A DNA stretch of 64,000 nucleotides from Insolitispirillum peregrinum (GCF_900156605.1 NZ_FTOA01000004.1:434001-498000), one strand, 5' to 3'. Shown: positions 18,623 to 28,552, numbered from the stretch's first letter. Notes: a model not told the origin generated them from the letters alone. A program made the numbers and translations.

Positions 18623-19647
18623 TTGGACCCCAGACTGATGATCCTGAGCTTGACGGCGCACAGCCTCTCTCCGACGGTGGTGCAGACAGTGATATGGACC
18701 CTCAGCCTAACGATAGCGGGCTGCCCTGTAAACCAGAGGGTCAGGAGACGTCTCTGGTCGGTCGCCGCTACCGGCTGGTTCCGGGCCTGCATGTGGTGGC
18801 CACGCCGATCGGAAATCTGGGCGACATCAGCGACCGCGCCCGCCAGACACTGGCCGGGGCCTCGGTGATTGCCTGCGAAGACACCCGCGTCACCGGCCTG
18901 TTGCTGCGCCATCTGGGCCTGTCGGTGCCGATGCTGCCCTATCACGAGCACAACGCCGACCGCATGCGCCCGCAACTGATCGAACGCATCCGCGCGGGCG
19001 AGGTGGTGGCGCTGGTCTCTGACGCCGGAACGCCGCTGATTTCCGACCCCGGTTTCAAACTGGTGCGCGAGGTGCGAGACTCCGGCCTGACAGTGGTGCC
19101 GGTACCGGGAGCCTCGGCCCTGCTGACCGCGCTGGTCAGTGCCGGTCTGCCGACCGACCGCTTCCTGTTCGCAGGCTTTCTGCCGCAAAAGGACAAGGCG
19201 CGGCAGGACACGCTGGAAGAGCTGCGCGCCATCCCGGCAACGCTGGTGTTTTACGAATCAACCCGCCGCCTGCCGGACAGTCTGGCGACCATGGTCGCCG
19301 TCCTCGGCCCCGAGCGCGAAGCCGCCGTCTGCCGCGAGCTGACCAAGCTGCACGAAGAAGTCCGCCGCGCCCCGCTGGGCGACCTGCTGGCGCACTATCA
19401 GGTCGCTGGCGCGCCAAAGGGTGAAGCGGTGGTGGTGATTGCCCCGCCGATCGCCGGTGCGGCACAGGAAACCTCGGCGGCCGACCTCGACAGCCTGCTG
19501 CGTGCCGCCCTCGGCACCCAGTCGGTGCGCGATGCCGCCGCCACCGTCGCCACCGCCACCGGCCTGAAAAAGCGTCAGGTCTATGCCCGTGCCCTTGAAC
19601 TGGCGGCAAACCCCGACTCCACGTCCGACAGAGATTCCACGCCATGA
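18613..19647 (+). CDS. rsmI: 16S rRNA (cytidine(1402)-2'-O)-methyltransferase RsmI
   Basis: RsmI methylates the ribose of C1402 in 16S rRNA using SAM, tuning the decoding centre. Signature segments are GLHVVATPIGNLGDISDRAR, VIACEDTRVTGLLLRHLG, LVSDAGTPLISDPGF, VPGASALLTAL and FYESTRRLPDSL. The true start is uncertain. From the ATG at 18613 the protein is 344 residues, with a poorly conserved, AT-richer-codon leader. An ATG at 18694 would give 317 residues. A CTG at 18754, with AGGAG six bases upstream, would give 297, close to the usual 286. The gene ends with a 4-base overlap (ATGA) with yraN. Confidence 0.95.
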   Translation: MPSFGPQTDDPELDGAQPLSDGGADSDMDPQPNDSGLPCKPEGQETSLVGRRYRLVPGLHVVATPIGNLGDISDRARQTLAGASVIACEDTRVTGLLLRHLGLSVPMLPYHEHNADRMRPQLIERIRAGEVVALVSDAGTPLISDPGFKLVREVRDSGLTVVPVPGASALLTALVSAGLPTDRFLFAGFLPQKDKARQDTLEELRAIPATLVFYESTRRLPDSLATMVAVLGPEREAAVCRELTKLHEEVRRAPLGDLLAHYQVAGAPKGEAVVVIAPPIAGAAQETSAADLDSLLRAALGTQSVRDAAATVATATGLKKRQVYARALELAANPDSTSDRDSTP

Positions 19648-20072
19648 TCGAAACGCCTCCCACCGCCGACAGCAAGGGCCGCCGCGCCGAAAACGTCGCC
19701 GCCCTGACCCTGCGCTTTCTCGGCTGGCAGATCGAAGCTCGCCGCTTTACCAGCGGGCGCGGCAGCGGCGCCGGAGAGGTCGATCTGGTCGCCCGCAAGG
19801 GGCCGGTGCTGGCCTTTATCGAGGTCAAGGCCCGTCCGACCACCACCGAAGCCCTCGAAGCGGTCACCGCCGACCAGCGCCAGCGCATCGCCCGCGCTGC
19901 CGAGGGCTGGATCGCCAAACATCCGTCCGATGCCCAGGCGCAGATTCGCTTTGACGTGATCGCGGTTCCCGCCTCGGGACGGCCATTGCATCTGGCCGAC
20001 GCCTGGCGTCCCGAGCCGGAAGACAGCGCCAAACCGCGCGAACGGTGGCGCGGTTTCGCTCAAAACACCTGA
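19644..20072 (+). CDS. yraN: YraN family endonuclease-fold protein (UPF0102)
   Basis: A 142-residue protein of the YraN/UPF0102 family, whose fold resembles Holliday-junction resolvases and restriction endonucleases; the cellular role is unsettled. Visible are the family's N-terminal KGRRAENVAALTLRFLGWQI and the nuclease-like triad segment GEVDLVARKGPVLAFIEVKAR (E and D of GEVD, then ExK). Length matches the family. Translationally coupled to rsmI through an ATGA overlap; this lpoA/rsmI/yraN arrangement is common in proteobacteria. Confidence 0.93.
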   Translation: MIETPPTADSKGRRAENVAALTLRFLGWQIEARRFTSGRGSGAGEVDLVARKGPVLAFIEVKARPTTTEALEAVTADQRQRIARAAEGWIAKHPSDAQAQIRFDVIAVPASGRPLHLADAWRPEPEDSAKPRERWRGFAQNT

Positions 20073-20123
20073 CTGCATATCTGAAAAGCTGGAATCCGGT
20101 CCTGATATCCGTATGGTAGGGGC

Positions 20124-20846
20124 ATGATCAGACTGTCGCGCATCTTTCGTCATTTTCTGTTCCCGGTCGGCTGCATGCTGGCCGGACTGGCATTGGCGGG
20201 ATGCTCGCCGGTCGGGCTGGTGATTGGGGCCGGGGCGTCGGTGGCCAATACCGCCACCGAGGACCGGGGTCTTGACGGGGCCAGTTCCGACACCATGATC
20301 GACAGCACCGTGCGCGGGGCCCTTGGCCGGGCGGGCTATGGCTATTTCTCGGACGTCAACGTCACCGTGCGCGAACGCCGCGTTCTGCTGAGCGGCTTTG
20401 TCCGCAGCGAAAACGACCGCAAAAAACTGGTCGAAGCGGCCAGCAAAAGCGATGGCGTCGCTGAAGTGATTGACGCCCTGCGCGTCGGTCCGTCGCCCGA
20501 AATGTCGGACAGCGCCCGCGATAAATTGATCGAACAGGAAATTTCCGCCGGTCTGCTGTTTGACGGCAACGTCAAATCGAACAACTATATCGCCGAGTCC
20601 AGCCAGCGGGTGGTGTTCCTGATGGGGGTTGCCCAGTCGCAGGCCGAACTCAATCGCGTCATTGCCCGGGCGAGGAACACCGATTTCGTGCGGGCTGTCT
20701 TTTCCTTTGTCCTGATGAAGAACGACCCGAAACGTGTCGGGCCGAATGAAACGGTCACCTCGGTGACCATCACCCGTCCACAAGGTATCCCCGGCCCGCT
20801 GGTCCGCTCGGAGTCCGACTCGCCTGCTGCAAAGGAAAACCGCTGA
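20124..20846 (+). CDS. BON-domain lipoprotein
   Basis: A 240-residue predicted outer-membrane or periplasmic lipoprotein: signal peptide with lipobox LALAGC (C27), then two BON domains (about 60-125: DSTVRGALGRAGYGYFSDVN, RRVLLSGFVRSENDRKKLVE; about 130-205: EQEISAGLLFDGNVKSNNYI, RVVFLMGVAQSQAELN). This is the architecture of DolP/YraP and related proteins, which associate with anionic phospholipids and help envelope integrity. The C-terminal 35 residues are Pro/Ser-rich and probably disordered. It lies 51 bases after yraN, matching the rsmI-yraN-dolP order known from enterobacteria. Confidence 0.9.
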   Translation: MIRLSRIFRHFLFPVGCMLAGLALAGCSPVGLVIGAGASVANTATEDRGLDGASSDTMIDSTVRGALGRAGYGYFSDVNVTVRERRVLLSGFVRSENDRKKLVEAASKSDGVAEVIDALRVGPSPEMSDSARDKLIEQEISAGLLFDGNVKSNNYIAESSQRVVFLMGVAQSQAELNRVIARARNTDFVRAVFSFVLMKNDPKRVGPNETVTSVTITRPQGIPGPLVRSESDSPAAKENR

Positions 20847-20848
20847 TC

Positions 20849-21709
20849 ATGGCTGTTCCGGTTGCCCCGGTTTCCCTCGTCACGGCACCCCGTCTGGCTC
20901 TTGCCATGCTGGCCGATCAGCCCGACGACGCTGTTCCCCTTGCTCAGGCGGCCCTGTGGCTGGCCGCCCTTGACCATCCGGGCAAGGGACTGGACACCTA
21001 TACTGATCACCTGCAGGCGCTGGTCGATGCCCTGCGGGACCGCCTGCAGGCCAGCCCTGCCGAGACGGCTGCCGACCGCGCCAGCGCCCTCAGTGCCGTT
21101 CTGGCCACCGACTGGGGCTATCAGGGGGATGTCGAGACCTATGAAGACCTGCAAAATGCCGACCTGATGCGGGTGATTGACCGGCGACGCGGCTTGCCGG
21201 TGTCGCTGGGCATCCTGTACCTGCATGTGGCCCGGGCGCAGGGCTGGGATGCCCACGGGCTGAACTTCCCCGGCCATTTCCTGATCCGGCTGGAAGGCGA
21301 AGCAGGCGACCGCGCCATCATCGACCCGTTCCACGGCGGCCCGGCCCTGAGTGTGGCCGACCTGCGGTCGCTGCTGAAGGCGATGACCGGTCAGGCCGCC
21401 GAACTGACCCCGGACATGTATGCGCCGCTGTCGAACCGGGCGGTGCTGATCCGCCTGCAAAGCAACATCAAGATGCGGCTGCTCGATGGCGGGATGCTGG
21501 ATGCGGCAGGAGAAATCCTGCAACGGATGCTGCTGTTCGCCCCGCAGGATTACCGGCTGTGGCGGGAAAACGGCTTGCTGTACATGCGGCGGGGCAATCT
21601 GGAAAGCGCCCTCGACTCGCTGGAAACCTACCTGACCCTCGCCCCTGACGGCGACGACCGCACCCGCATCGCGCAGGTGATGGCCGAGTTGCGCCAGCGA
21701 TTGCAGTGA
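20849..21709 (+). CDS. SirB1/transglutaminase-like protein with TPR tail
   Basis: A 286-residue protein of the SirB1 family (transglutaminase-like fold plus tetratricopeptide region). Family segments are MRVIDRRRGLPVSLGILYLH, AQGWDAHGLNFPGHFLIRLE and AIIDPFHGG; the C-terminal 100 residues form TPR-like helices (LLRENGLLYMRRGNLESALD type). A catalytic cysteine at the usual transglutaminase position is not seen, in keeping with the family's mostly non-enzymatic members. Only 2 bases separate it from the BON gene, so the two are very probably co-transcribed. Function in the cell is not known. Confidence 0.87.
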   Translation: MAVPVAPVSLVTAPRLALAMLADQPDDAVPLAQAALWLAALDHPGKGLDTYTDHLQALVDALRDRLQASPAETAADRASALSAVLATDWGYQGDVETYEDLQNADLMRVIDRRRGLPVSLGILYLHVARAQGWDAHGLNFPGHFLIRLEGEAGDRAIIDPFHGGPALSVADLRSLLKAMTGQAAELTPDMYAPLSNRAVLIRLQSNIKMRLLDGGMLDAAGEILQRMLLFAPQDYRLWRENGLLYMRRGNLESALDSLETYLTLAPDGDDRTRIAQVMAELRQRLQ

Positions 21710-21791
21710 CCTATCTGTGCATTTCCAAGCGTTGCGGGCAGCGGAGTTCTCCGGCCCCTGACACACTCCAACGGGGAAGGAGCCCTGCGGC

Positions 21792-22748
21792 ATGAGTCTG
21801 GCCATTGCCATCCAGATGGATCCGATCGAGACCATCAACATTCACGGCGATTCGACCTTTGCGATGGCACTGGAAGCCCAGCGCCGCGGCCATCGTCTGT
21901 GGCACTACCTGCCGCAGCATCTGGCCCTGCAGGATGGCAAGGTGATCGCCCGCGCCCGCGCCCTGACCCTCCGCCGTCAGGAAGGCGCGCACTACACACT
22001 GGGCGACTGGCAAGAGCTGGATCTGAGCCAGGTTGACGTGGTGCTGATGCGGCAGGACCCGCCGTTTGACATGGCCTATATCACCGCCACCCACATTCTG
22101 GACCACATCCACCCGAAGACGCTGGTGGTCAACAATCCGACCGAGGTCCGCAACGCCCCGGAAAAGCTGTTCGTCACCCACTTCCCCGGCCTGCTGCCGC
22201 CGACCCTGATCACCAGCGATGCCCAGCGCATCCGCGAGTTCCGCGCCGAGTACAAGGACATCATCGTCAAGCCGCTGTTTGGCAACGGCGGGGCCGGTGT
22301 GTTCCACATCAAGCCCGATGATGAAAACCTGAACTCGCTGATCGAGCTGTTCAGCCAGCAGTCGCGCGAACCGCTGATCGTCCAGCGCTACCTGCCCGAG
22401 GTCCGGCAGGGCGACAAGCGCATCATCCTGATCGACGGCGAACCGGCTGGTGCCATCAACCGCGTGCCCGCCGCAGGGGAAGCCCGCTCCAACATGCATG
22501 TCGGTGGCCGCCCGGAACAGTCGCGCCTGACCGACCGCGAGCTGGACATCTGCGCCACCATTGGCCCCGAGCTGAAAAAGCGGGGGCTGATCTTTGTCGG
22601 TATCGACGTGATCGGCGACTACCTGACGGAAATCAACGTCACCAGCCCGACCGGCCTGCAGGAAATCGGTCGCTTTGATGGCGTTTGCATCGAACAGCAG
22701 ATCTGGGACGTCATCGAAAACAAGGTTACCGCCAAGGGCCTGCTGTAA
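21792..22748 (+). CDS. gshB: Glutathione synthetase
   Basis: ATP-grasp ligase joining gamma-glutamylcysteine and glycine, the last step of glutathione synthesis. At 318 residues it matches E. coli GshB (316). Conserved pieces are [85 protein letters not shown] and [15 protein letters not shown]. Start at ATG 21792 with a GGGAAGG-type ribosome site upstream. It follows the SirB1 gene by 82 bases. Glutathione supply fits with the GST gene further along. Confidence 0.98.
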   Translation: MSLAIAIQMDPIETINIHGDSTFAMALEAQRRGHRLWHYLPQHLALQDGKVIARARALTLRRQEGAHYTLGDWQELDLSQVDVVLMRQDPPFDMAYITATHILDHIHPKTLVVNNPTEVRNAPEKLFVTHFPGLLPPTLITSDAQRIREFRAEYKDIIVKPLFGNGGAGVFHIKPDDENLNSLIELFSQQSREPLIVQRYLPEVRQGDKRIILIDGEPAGAINRVPAAGEARSNMHVGGRPEQSRLTDRELDICATIGPELKKRGLIFVGIDVIGDYLTEINVTSPTGLQEIGRFDGVCIEQQIWDVIENKVTAKGLL

Positions 22749-22776
22749 ACCAGCCGTTCTGCCCCCTGCCCCGTTA

Positions 22777-22880
22777 GAGCAAATCCCGAGCAGATGAGTC
22801 CATCTGCGACGACGCATTTGCTGGAAATACAAGATATTAGAGCATTTGAAGTGATCCAGAGAGAACGGAAAATGCTCTAG
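22777..22880. repeat. Palindromic intergenic repeats (family C plus TAGAGCATTT hairpin)
   Basis: Two adjacent hairpins after gshB. The first is TTAGAGCAAAT...ATTTGCT enclosing CAGATGAGTCCATCTG; the CAGATGA..TCATCTGCGAC core recurs at 4622-4639, beside MITE copy 1. The second is TTAGAGCATTT...AAATGCTCTAG (22833-22880). They resemble palindromes scattered through alphaproteobacterial genomes and may act as transcription terminators for gshB. Confidence 0.7.
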
Positions 22881-23007
22881 CCACCCGGCTCGCGGGCAGG
22901 GGAGCAGGGATTATGTTGGTGATCAGTCATGTTGATCATCAGACAGCTTGCATGTCTCGCCACATCACAGAATACTCTGGTATGTTGTGATGAGACGACG
23001 GTGACAG

Positions 23008-25749
23008 ATGAAGAGAACCATCGGGCTGGCCATTGTGGTGCTGCTGACCTGCATCGCGGTCCTGACCGGACTCGATCAGTATCAGCGTCTGCACCACGAT
23101 CAGGCCATCGCCGAGACTCTGGACCGCCAGCTTCCCCCGTTTCAAGCCCGCTTGCAGGCCCGGCTTGACGGCATTGTGGCCGAAAACCGCACGATGGCCG
23201 CCGCCATTGCCACCCAGCCGGACCTGCCAGTCAGTGCGGTGACCGCTTTGGCACAAGGGGCCGTTGCCCGTCAGCCCCGCCTGCTGAGCGTGCTGGTCGC
23301 CCACAGGCTGAAGGTTGGCTTCGTTTATCCAGCCAAAGGCAACGAAGCGGTGATTGGCCTTGATTACGCCCTGCACCCGGAATTCATGGGCTCGATCAAT
23401 CGCGCCATCGCCACCCGGGACACGGTCGTTGATGCTCCGGTCAGCTTGATGCAAACCGGTCGCCCCGGACTGGTGATCCGCACACCGATGTTCGACAAAG
23501 CGGGTGATCTCAGTGGCTTGATCTCGATGGCGGTCGATATCGAAGGCTTGCTGATCGAATCCGGCCTGCTGGAACCAACGCTGGATTTCAGTATCTCGAT
23601 CGAGCAGCACACCAACGGACAGCCTCCAACACGGCTGTTCGGCACCCCGGACGACACACAACACCCCACCAGCACCGCCCGGATCATTCTGCCCGATGGC
23701 GTCTGGACCCTGTCGGCGACCACCCGGGTTGCCTTTGATCAGGAACACGCCGAAGCCACCCTGCTGTGGCCGATCGGGGGCGGGCTGACCCTCCTGCTGG
23801 TTCTGCTGATTCTATGGCGCGGCGGTGTGCTGAAGCTGCTGGCCGAACAGCAGGGCGACCGCCCGGCGGGAAAAGCCACCATCCGCGTGCGAACCCTGAT
23901 GATTCTGGCGGTGGTGGTCCCGACGCCGCTGTTGATCGGTGGTGTCGCCCTGTTGTTTTACCATACCTCGATGCAGGCCGCGGATCACATGGAGCAGCAG
24001 CAGGTCAACGAACTGGCCGAGCAGGTCCGCGAGCAGGTCAGCAGTTTTTTTGCCATTCCCCGCCAGGTCGCGGCCTTTAACGCCGACCTGTTCCGCTATG
24101 GCCTGCTGGACCCGAGCGATCCGGTGACCCTGCAAACCACCTTGCTGGCGCAGTTTCGGCAACAGCCCTTGCTGACCTTTTTGTCGATCGGCACTGCCGA
24201 AGGAGACTATTACGCCGCCAGCCGTCCGCCCCGCCGCGATGACAAGACCCTGCGCCTGTTGCGGGCCACCACCGCCGAAGGGCGGGAAATGAAGCTGTTC
24301 CGCGTCGATGACACCAACCAGCCCAGCCAGCAGGTTCCGACCTCGGGCAATGCCTTTTTCGACGCCCGCACCCGTCCGTGGTATCAGGCGGCCCTGAATT
24401 CGGAAACGCTGAAGTGGTATCCGGCCTATCGCTATGGCATTGATGACCCGAACGGCCTGTATGATGCCATCGGTATCGGCATGTCCGCCCCGCTGTACAG
24501 TACCGACCACCGCTTTCTGGGCGTCATTGCGGCAGATGTCTCGCTGTCACAGTTGGGAGCCTTTCTGCACAAACACCTGAGCAGTCTGGGCGGCGTTGCC
24601 TTTCTGGCAGAACATGATGGCACCTTGCTCGCCAGTTCGGACGACAGTGCCATCTATCATCTGGATGACACCAGGACCCTGCGGATTCGCGCCGATCAAA
24701 GCGATACTCCGGCCATCCGCACCGCCGGAGCCATCATGCGGGCAGCCAACAGCCCGGCGGACAGCCGTTCCATTGAGGTGAATGGTCAACGCCATCTGCT
24801 GAACTGGCAATCCCTGCAACTGCCTGACGGGCCCCTGCTGACCATCGCGCTGGTGATGCCCGAACACCGCCTGTCGAACGGCAGCGGCAAAGCCCTGCAC
24901 ACCGTTGGGTCGCTGTTGCTGGTGGTCCTGATCCTGGGCGGTATTGCCGCACTGGCCTTTTCCTACTGGTTCACCCAGCCCCTACTGGCGCTGGATCGCT
25001 GGGCCCGCCATCTGGGAGCCGGAGAATGGAACACCACTCTGCCAGTCGATAGTGCGATTTCCGAACTGTCCGGTCTGTCGCACTCACTGGGGACCATGGC
25101 CACACAGCTTCAGCGTCACGCCGCCGAACTGGAACAGAAGGTGGCTGAACGCACGCAGGAACTGGCCGACGCCAACCGCCGACTGGCGCAACTGTCGCGC
25201 ACCGATGGCCTGACCGGCCTTGCCAATCGTCGCCATCTGGATGAAACGTTTGCCAACGAGTGCGCCCGTGCACACCGCAGCGGGCAAGCGCTGGCGGTGA
25301 TGCTGATCGACGTCGACCTGTTCAAACCCTACAACGACCTCTATGGCCATCCGGAAGGCGACGAAGCCCTGCGGCAGGTCGCGACCGTCCTGCAGAGCAG
25401 TTGCCGCCGGGCCAGCGATCTGGCCGCCCGCTATGGCGGTGAAGAATTCTGTGTCCTGATGGCCGATACCGACCCGGCGGGAGCCATGGCACTGGCAGAA
25501 CACATCCGGGGCGCGGTCGAAGCCCTGAGTCTGCCGCATGAAAAATCCGCGTGCGGCGTGGTGACGATCAGTATTGGTGTCGCCAGCTGGCTGCCTGCGG
25601 CGACGCCTCTGCCCGTGACCGAACAGACTCTGCTCCGTTGGGCTGATCAGGCCCTCTACCGGGCAAAAGAGGCGGGCCGCAACAGGGTTGTTGTCCATGA
25701 ATCCTCACAGGAAAACCATCCGGCACAGGGCCACCAGCCTTTGGCCTGA
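23008..25749 (+). CDS. Diguanylate cyclase with tandem CHASE-like and dCache sensors
   Basis: A 913-residue membrane protein predicted to make cyclic di-GMP. TM1 (about 5-22) is followed by a periplasmic CHASE-like domain (about 40-245; KGNEAVIGLDYALHPEF, SLMQTGRPGLVIRTPMF). TM2 and TM3 lie at about 253-270 and 297-315. A second periplasmic domain of double-Cache type follows (about 320-620; RTRPWYQAAL, KWYPAYRYGID), then TM4 (about 633-655), HAMP and a coiled coil. The GGDEF domain (about 730-890) has an intact active-site loop YGGEEF and DVDLFKPYNDLYGHPEGDEAL. No RxxD inhibitory site is evident upstream of GGEEF. No EAL domain is present. Two separate periplasmic inputs on one cyclase is unusual. 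Confidence 0.94.
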   Translation: MKRTIGLAIVVLLTCIAVLTGLDQYQRLHHDQAIAETLDRQLPPFQARLQARLDGIVAENRTMAAAIATQPDLPVSAVTALAQGAVARQPRLLSVLVAHRLKVGFVYPAKGNEAVIGLDYALHPEFMGSINRAIATRDTVVDAPVSLMQTGRPGLVIRTPMFDKAGDLSGLISMAVDIEGLLIESGLLEPTLDFSISIEQHTNGQPPTRLFGTPDDTQHPTSTARIILPDGVWTLSATTRVAFDQEHAEATLLWPIGGGLTLLLVLLILWRGGVLKLLAEQQGDRPAGKATIRVRTLMILAVVVPTPLLIGGVALLFYHTSMQAADHMEQQQVNELAEQVREQVSSFFAIPRQVAAFNADLFRYGLLDPSDPVTLQTTLLAQFRQQPLLTFLSIGTAEGDYYAASRPPRRDDKTLRLLRATTAEGREMKLFRVDDTNQPSQQVPTSGNAFFDARTRPWYQAALNSETLKWYPAYRYGIDDPNGLYDAIGIGMSAPLYSTDHRFLGVIAADVSLSQLGAFLHKHLSSLGGVAFLAEHDGTLLASSDDSAIYHLDDTRTLRIRADQSDTPAIRTAGAIMRAANSPADSRSIEVNGQRHLLNWQSLQLPDGPLLTIALVMPEHRLSNGSGKALHTVGSLLLVVLILGGIAALAFSYWFTQPLLALDRWARHLGAGEWNTTLPVDSAISELSGLSHSLGTMATQLQRHAAELEQKVAERTQELADANRRLAQLSRTDGLTGLANRRHLDETFANECARAHRSGQALAVMLIDVDLFKPYNDLYGHPEGDEALRQVATVLQSSCRRASDLAARYGGEEFCVLMADTDPAGAMALAEHIRGAVEALSLPHEKSACGVVTISIGVASWLPAATPLPVTEQTLLRWADQALYRAKEAGRNRVVVHESSQENHPAQGHQPLA

Positions 25750-25864
25750 ACCACACAGTGTCCTGTCTTTTTATTTTTACCTCTAGGCCCTTGCCACAAC
25801 CTTATAATCACTCCACAGTATGGGGCGGTTCTTGAACGTGCTTTTTCCGGCACGGTCACGCACC

Positions 25865-25884
25865 GGGGTATGGTCAAATACCCC
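25865..25884. promoter_or_regulatory. Small hairpin in the ahpC upstream region
   Basis: GGGGTA-N8-TACCCC about 140 bases before the ahpC start. The 25750-26021 interval is otherwise AT-richer and should contain the ahpC promoter; I see no certain OxyR site and do not assign one. Confidence 0.35.
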
Positions 25885-26021
25885 TACGAGGAGTAGCCTT
25901 ATTGCAGAGCACGGAAGCATCGCTTTTTTCGATCATTATGTTCAAAAAAACGAGTTTCCCAATCGAATGAGGTCTCGCTAGTATCAGCCTCGGTTCAGCA
26001 ATCAACGCAACGGAGAGCGTA

Positions 26022-26585
26022 ATGTCCCTGATTAATACCGAAGTGAAGCCGTTCCAGGCCAAGGCGTACAAGGACGGCCAGTTCATCGACGTCAGCGATG
26101 CCGACCTGAAGGGCAAGTGGTCGGTGGTGTTCTTCTACCCGGCCGACTTCACCTTCGTGTGCCCGACCGAACTGGGCGATCTGGCCGACAACTATGCCGA
26201 ATTCCAGAAGCTCGGCGTGGAAATCTACAGCGTCTCGACCGACACCCATTTCTGCCACAAGGCTTGGGCTGACGCTTCGGACGTCATCAAGAAGATCAAG
26301 TACACCATGGTCGGCGACCCGACCGGTGCGATCTCGCGCAACTTCGAAGTGATGATCGAAGCCGCTGGCCTCGCCGATCGCGGCACCTTCGTGATCGACC
26401 CGGACGGCAAGATCCAGATCGTTGAAATCAATGCCGGTGGCATTGGCCGTGACGCCCTGGAACTGCTGCGCAAGGTCAAGGCCGCCCAGTACGTCGCCTC
26501 GCATCCGGGTGAAGTCTGCCCGGCCAAGTGGCAGGAAGGCGCCGCCACCCTGAAGCCGTCGCTCGATCTGGTTGGCAAGATCTAA
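26022..26585 (+). CDS. ahpC: Alkyl hydroperoxide reductase subunit C (typical 2-Cys peroxiredoxin)
   Basis: Reduces hydrogen peroxide and organic peroxides in the cytoplasm, being re-reduced by AhpF. The 187-residue length equals E. coli AhpC. The peroxidatic cysteine is C47 in [17 protein letters not shown] and the resolving cysteine is C166 in GEVCPAKW. The start has GGAG about 7 bases upstream. Codon use is strongly biased (GTC, CTG, AAG, GGC), suggesting high expression. ahpF follows after 238 bases, in the usual order. Confidence 0.98.
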   Translation: MSLINTEVKPFQAKAYKDGQFIDVSDADLKGKWSVVFFYPADFTFVCPTELGDLADNYAEFQKLGVEIYSVSTDTHFCHKAWADASDVIKKIKYTMVGDPTGAISRNFEVMIEAAGLADRGTFVIDPDGKIQIVEINAGGIGRDALELLRKVKAAQYVASHPGEVCPAKWQEGAATLKPSLDLVGKI

Positions 26586-26601
26586 GCCAGTCCGCGCTAC
26601 G

Positions 26602-26623
26602 GGCGGGATCGTCTGATCCCGCC
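26602..26623 (+). terminator. Hairpin between ahpC and ahpF
   Basis: Perfect 9-bp stem GGCGGGATC-GTCT-GATCCCGCC 17 bases after the ahpC stop codon. It lacks a T tract, so it is more likely an RNA-stabilising or partial attenuation structure that raises ahpC over ahpF than a full terminator. Confidence 0.6.
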
Positions 26624-26823
26624 ACCGGCTCCCCGCCCGGTCCCCCTTATTTCGGGGGCCAGCGGGGGCTGGGTCGCCTCCCCCGCCTGCCCTGTTCGTT
26701 AGTCCCTTTTTTTCATCTTTCACCGGCCATCAGCCGGTTCCCCCGTCGCGGGCGATGATCACGAGCGCGCCAGCCGGTGCGCCGACCGCCCCCCTGTATC
26801 CAGAGCACAAGGAGTCTCACCAG

Positions 26824-28404
26824 ATGTTGGACAGCGGCCTGAAGACCCAGTTGAAAGCCTACCTGGACATGCTGACCCAGCCGATCACGCTGGTTGCCAG
26901 CCTCGACGACAGCGAAAAGTCGCAGGAACTGCGCAGCATGCTGGCCGATATCGCCGAGCTGTCCGACAAGGTGAGCTTTGATGACGCCGGCAGCGATGCC
27001 CGCACGCCGTCCTTTGACATCGTGCGCAATGGCACCGATGTGCGCGTCACCTTTGCCGGTATCCCCGGCGGCCACGAATTCAACTCGCTGGTGCTGGCGC
27101 TGTTGCAGGTCGGTGGCCACCCGTCGAAGACCGCTCAGGACGTGATTGCCCAGATTCAGGATCTGGACGGCGAATTCCTGTTTGAAACCTACTTCTCGCT
27201 GTCCTGCCAGAACTGCCCCGATGTGGTGCAGGCCCTGAACCTGATGAGCGTCATCAACCCGCGCATCAAGCACGTTGCCATCGACGGCGCGGTGTTCCCG
27301 CAGGAAGTCGAAGCCCGGCAGGTGATGGCCGTGCCGACCGTGTTCCTCAACGGCCAGCCGTTCGCTCAGGGCCGGATGAGCCTAGAACAGATTCTGGCGA
27401 TGGTCGATACCAACGCCTCGGCCCGCGCCGCCGAAAAGCTGAAGGACAAGGCCGCCTTTGACGTGCTGGTGGTCGGCGGTGGCCCCGCCGGGGCTGCGGC
27501 CAGCGTCTACGCCGCCCGCAAGGGGATCAACACCGGGGTGGTCGCCGAACGTTTCGGTGGTCAGGTGCTCGACACCATGGCGATCGAAAACTTCATCTCG
27601 GTCCCCTACACCGAAGGCCCCAAGCTGGCCGCCGCGCTGGAACAGCACGCCAAGGAATACGACGTTGACATCATCAACGTCCAGAAAGCCGAAAAGCTGA
27701 TCCCGGCGACGACTCCGGGTGGTCTGATCGAGGTACAACTGGCCAGCGGAGCCTCGTTGAAGGCCAAAACGGTGATCCTGTCCACCGGCGCCCGCTGGCG
27801 GTCAATGAACGTCCCCGGCGAAACCGAATACCGCAACAAGGGCGTCGCCTACTGCCCGCACTGCGATGGTCCGCTGTTCAAGGGCAAGCGCGTGGCGGTG
27901 ATCGGCGGCGGCAATTCCGGCGTCGAAGCGGCCATTGATCTGGCCGGGCTGGTCGCCCACGTCACCCTGATCGAATTCGACAACAAGCTGCGCGCCGACG
28001 CCGTGTTGCAGGCCAAGCTGCGCAGCATGCCCAACGTCACCATCCTGACCTCGGCGCTGACCACCGAAGTTCACGGCGACGGCAGCAAGGTCAACGGCCT
28101 GTCGTACAAGGACCGCACCACCGACCAAATCCACCGGCTGGAGCTGGAAGGCATCTTTGTGCAGATCGGTCTGGTGCCGAACACCGAATGGCTGAAGGAC
28201 ACCATCGCCCTCAGCCCGCGCGGTGAAATCGAGGTCAACGCCCGTGGCGAAACCTCGGTCCCCGGTGTGTTCGCTGCCGGTGATGCCACCACCGTGCCCT
28301 ACAAGCAGATTGTCATTGCCATGGGCGAAGGGGCCAAGGCCGCCCTGTCCGCCTTTGACTACCTGATCCGTCAGGTGCCGGTCGACGCCACAGCCGCGGC
28401 CTGA
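26824..28404 (+). CDS. ahpF: Alkyl hydroperoxide reductase subunit F
   Basis: NADH-dependent flavoprotein that reduces AhpC. The start at 26824 has AAGGAG upstream and gives 526 residues, near the E. coli length (521); a longer frame from 26755 is not supported. The N-terminal double-thioredoxin-fold domain carries CQNCPD in place of the usual CHNCPD. It is followed by the FAD site ([20 protein letters not shown]), the redox-active CPHCDG, the NADH site ([19 protein letters not shown]) and the C-terminal FAD segment [16 protein letters not shown]. Organisation and length are standard. Confidence 0.98.
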   Translation: MLDSGLKTQLKAYLDMLTQPITLVASLDDSEKSQELRSMLADIAELSDKVSFDDAGSDARTPSFDIVRNGTDVRVTFAGIPGGHEFNSLVLALLQVGGHPSKTAQDVIAQIQDLDGEFLFETYFSLSCQNCPDVVQALNLMSVINPRIKHVAIDGAVFPQEVEARQVMAVPTVFLNGQPFAQGRMSLEQILAMVDTNASARAAEKLKDKAAFDVLVVGGGPAGAAASVYAARKGINTGVVAERFGGQVLDTMAIENFISVPYTEGPKLAAALEQHAKEYDVDIINVQKAEKLIPATTPGGLIEVQLASGASLKAKTVILSTGARWRSMNVPGETEYRNKGVAYCPHCDGPLFKGKRVAVIGGGNSGVEAAIDLAGLVAHVTLIEFDNKLRADAVLQAKLRSMPNVTILTSALTTEVHGDGSKVNGLSYKDRTTDQIHRLELEGIFVQIGLVPNTEWLKDTIALSPRGEIEVNARGETSVPGVFAAGDATTVPYKQIVIAMGEGAKAALSAFDYLIRQVPVDATAAA

Positions 28405-28495
28405 TCCCAGCCGCTTGCTCACCGGGGGGATCTCTCCCGGTGAGGCTGTCCCGGCCCGTCCGCCTCCCCCCCCTTGCCTCGGGCGGGCCGATCCA

Positions 28496-28552
28496 CCGCC
28501 CTTTCTGCACCAGTGTTCTCTCCCGGGTGTGGAAAGGGCGGTTTTTCTTTTT
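28496..28552 (+). terminator. Intrinsic terminator of ahpF
   Basis: CCGCCCTTTC, 26-base loop region, GAAAGGGCGG followed by TTTTTCTTTTTC. A 10-bp perfect stem with a strong T tract about 90 bases after the ahpF stop codon. Confidence 0.88.

Noticed and set aside
25885-26021. Possible OxyR-binding site upstream of ahpC
   Set aside because: The region has ATCG/CGAT-like quartets but no clearly spaced ATAG-N7-CTAT array, so I do not assign it.
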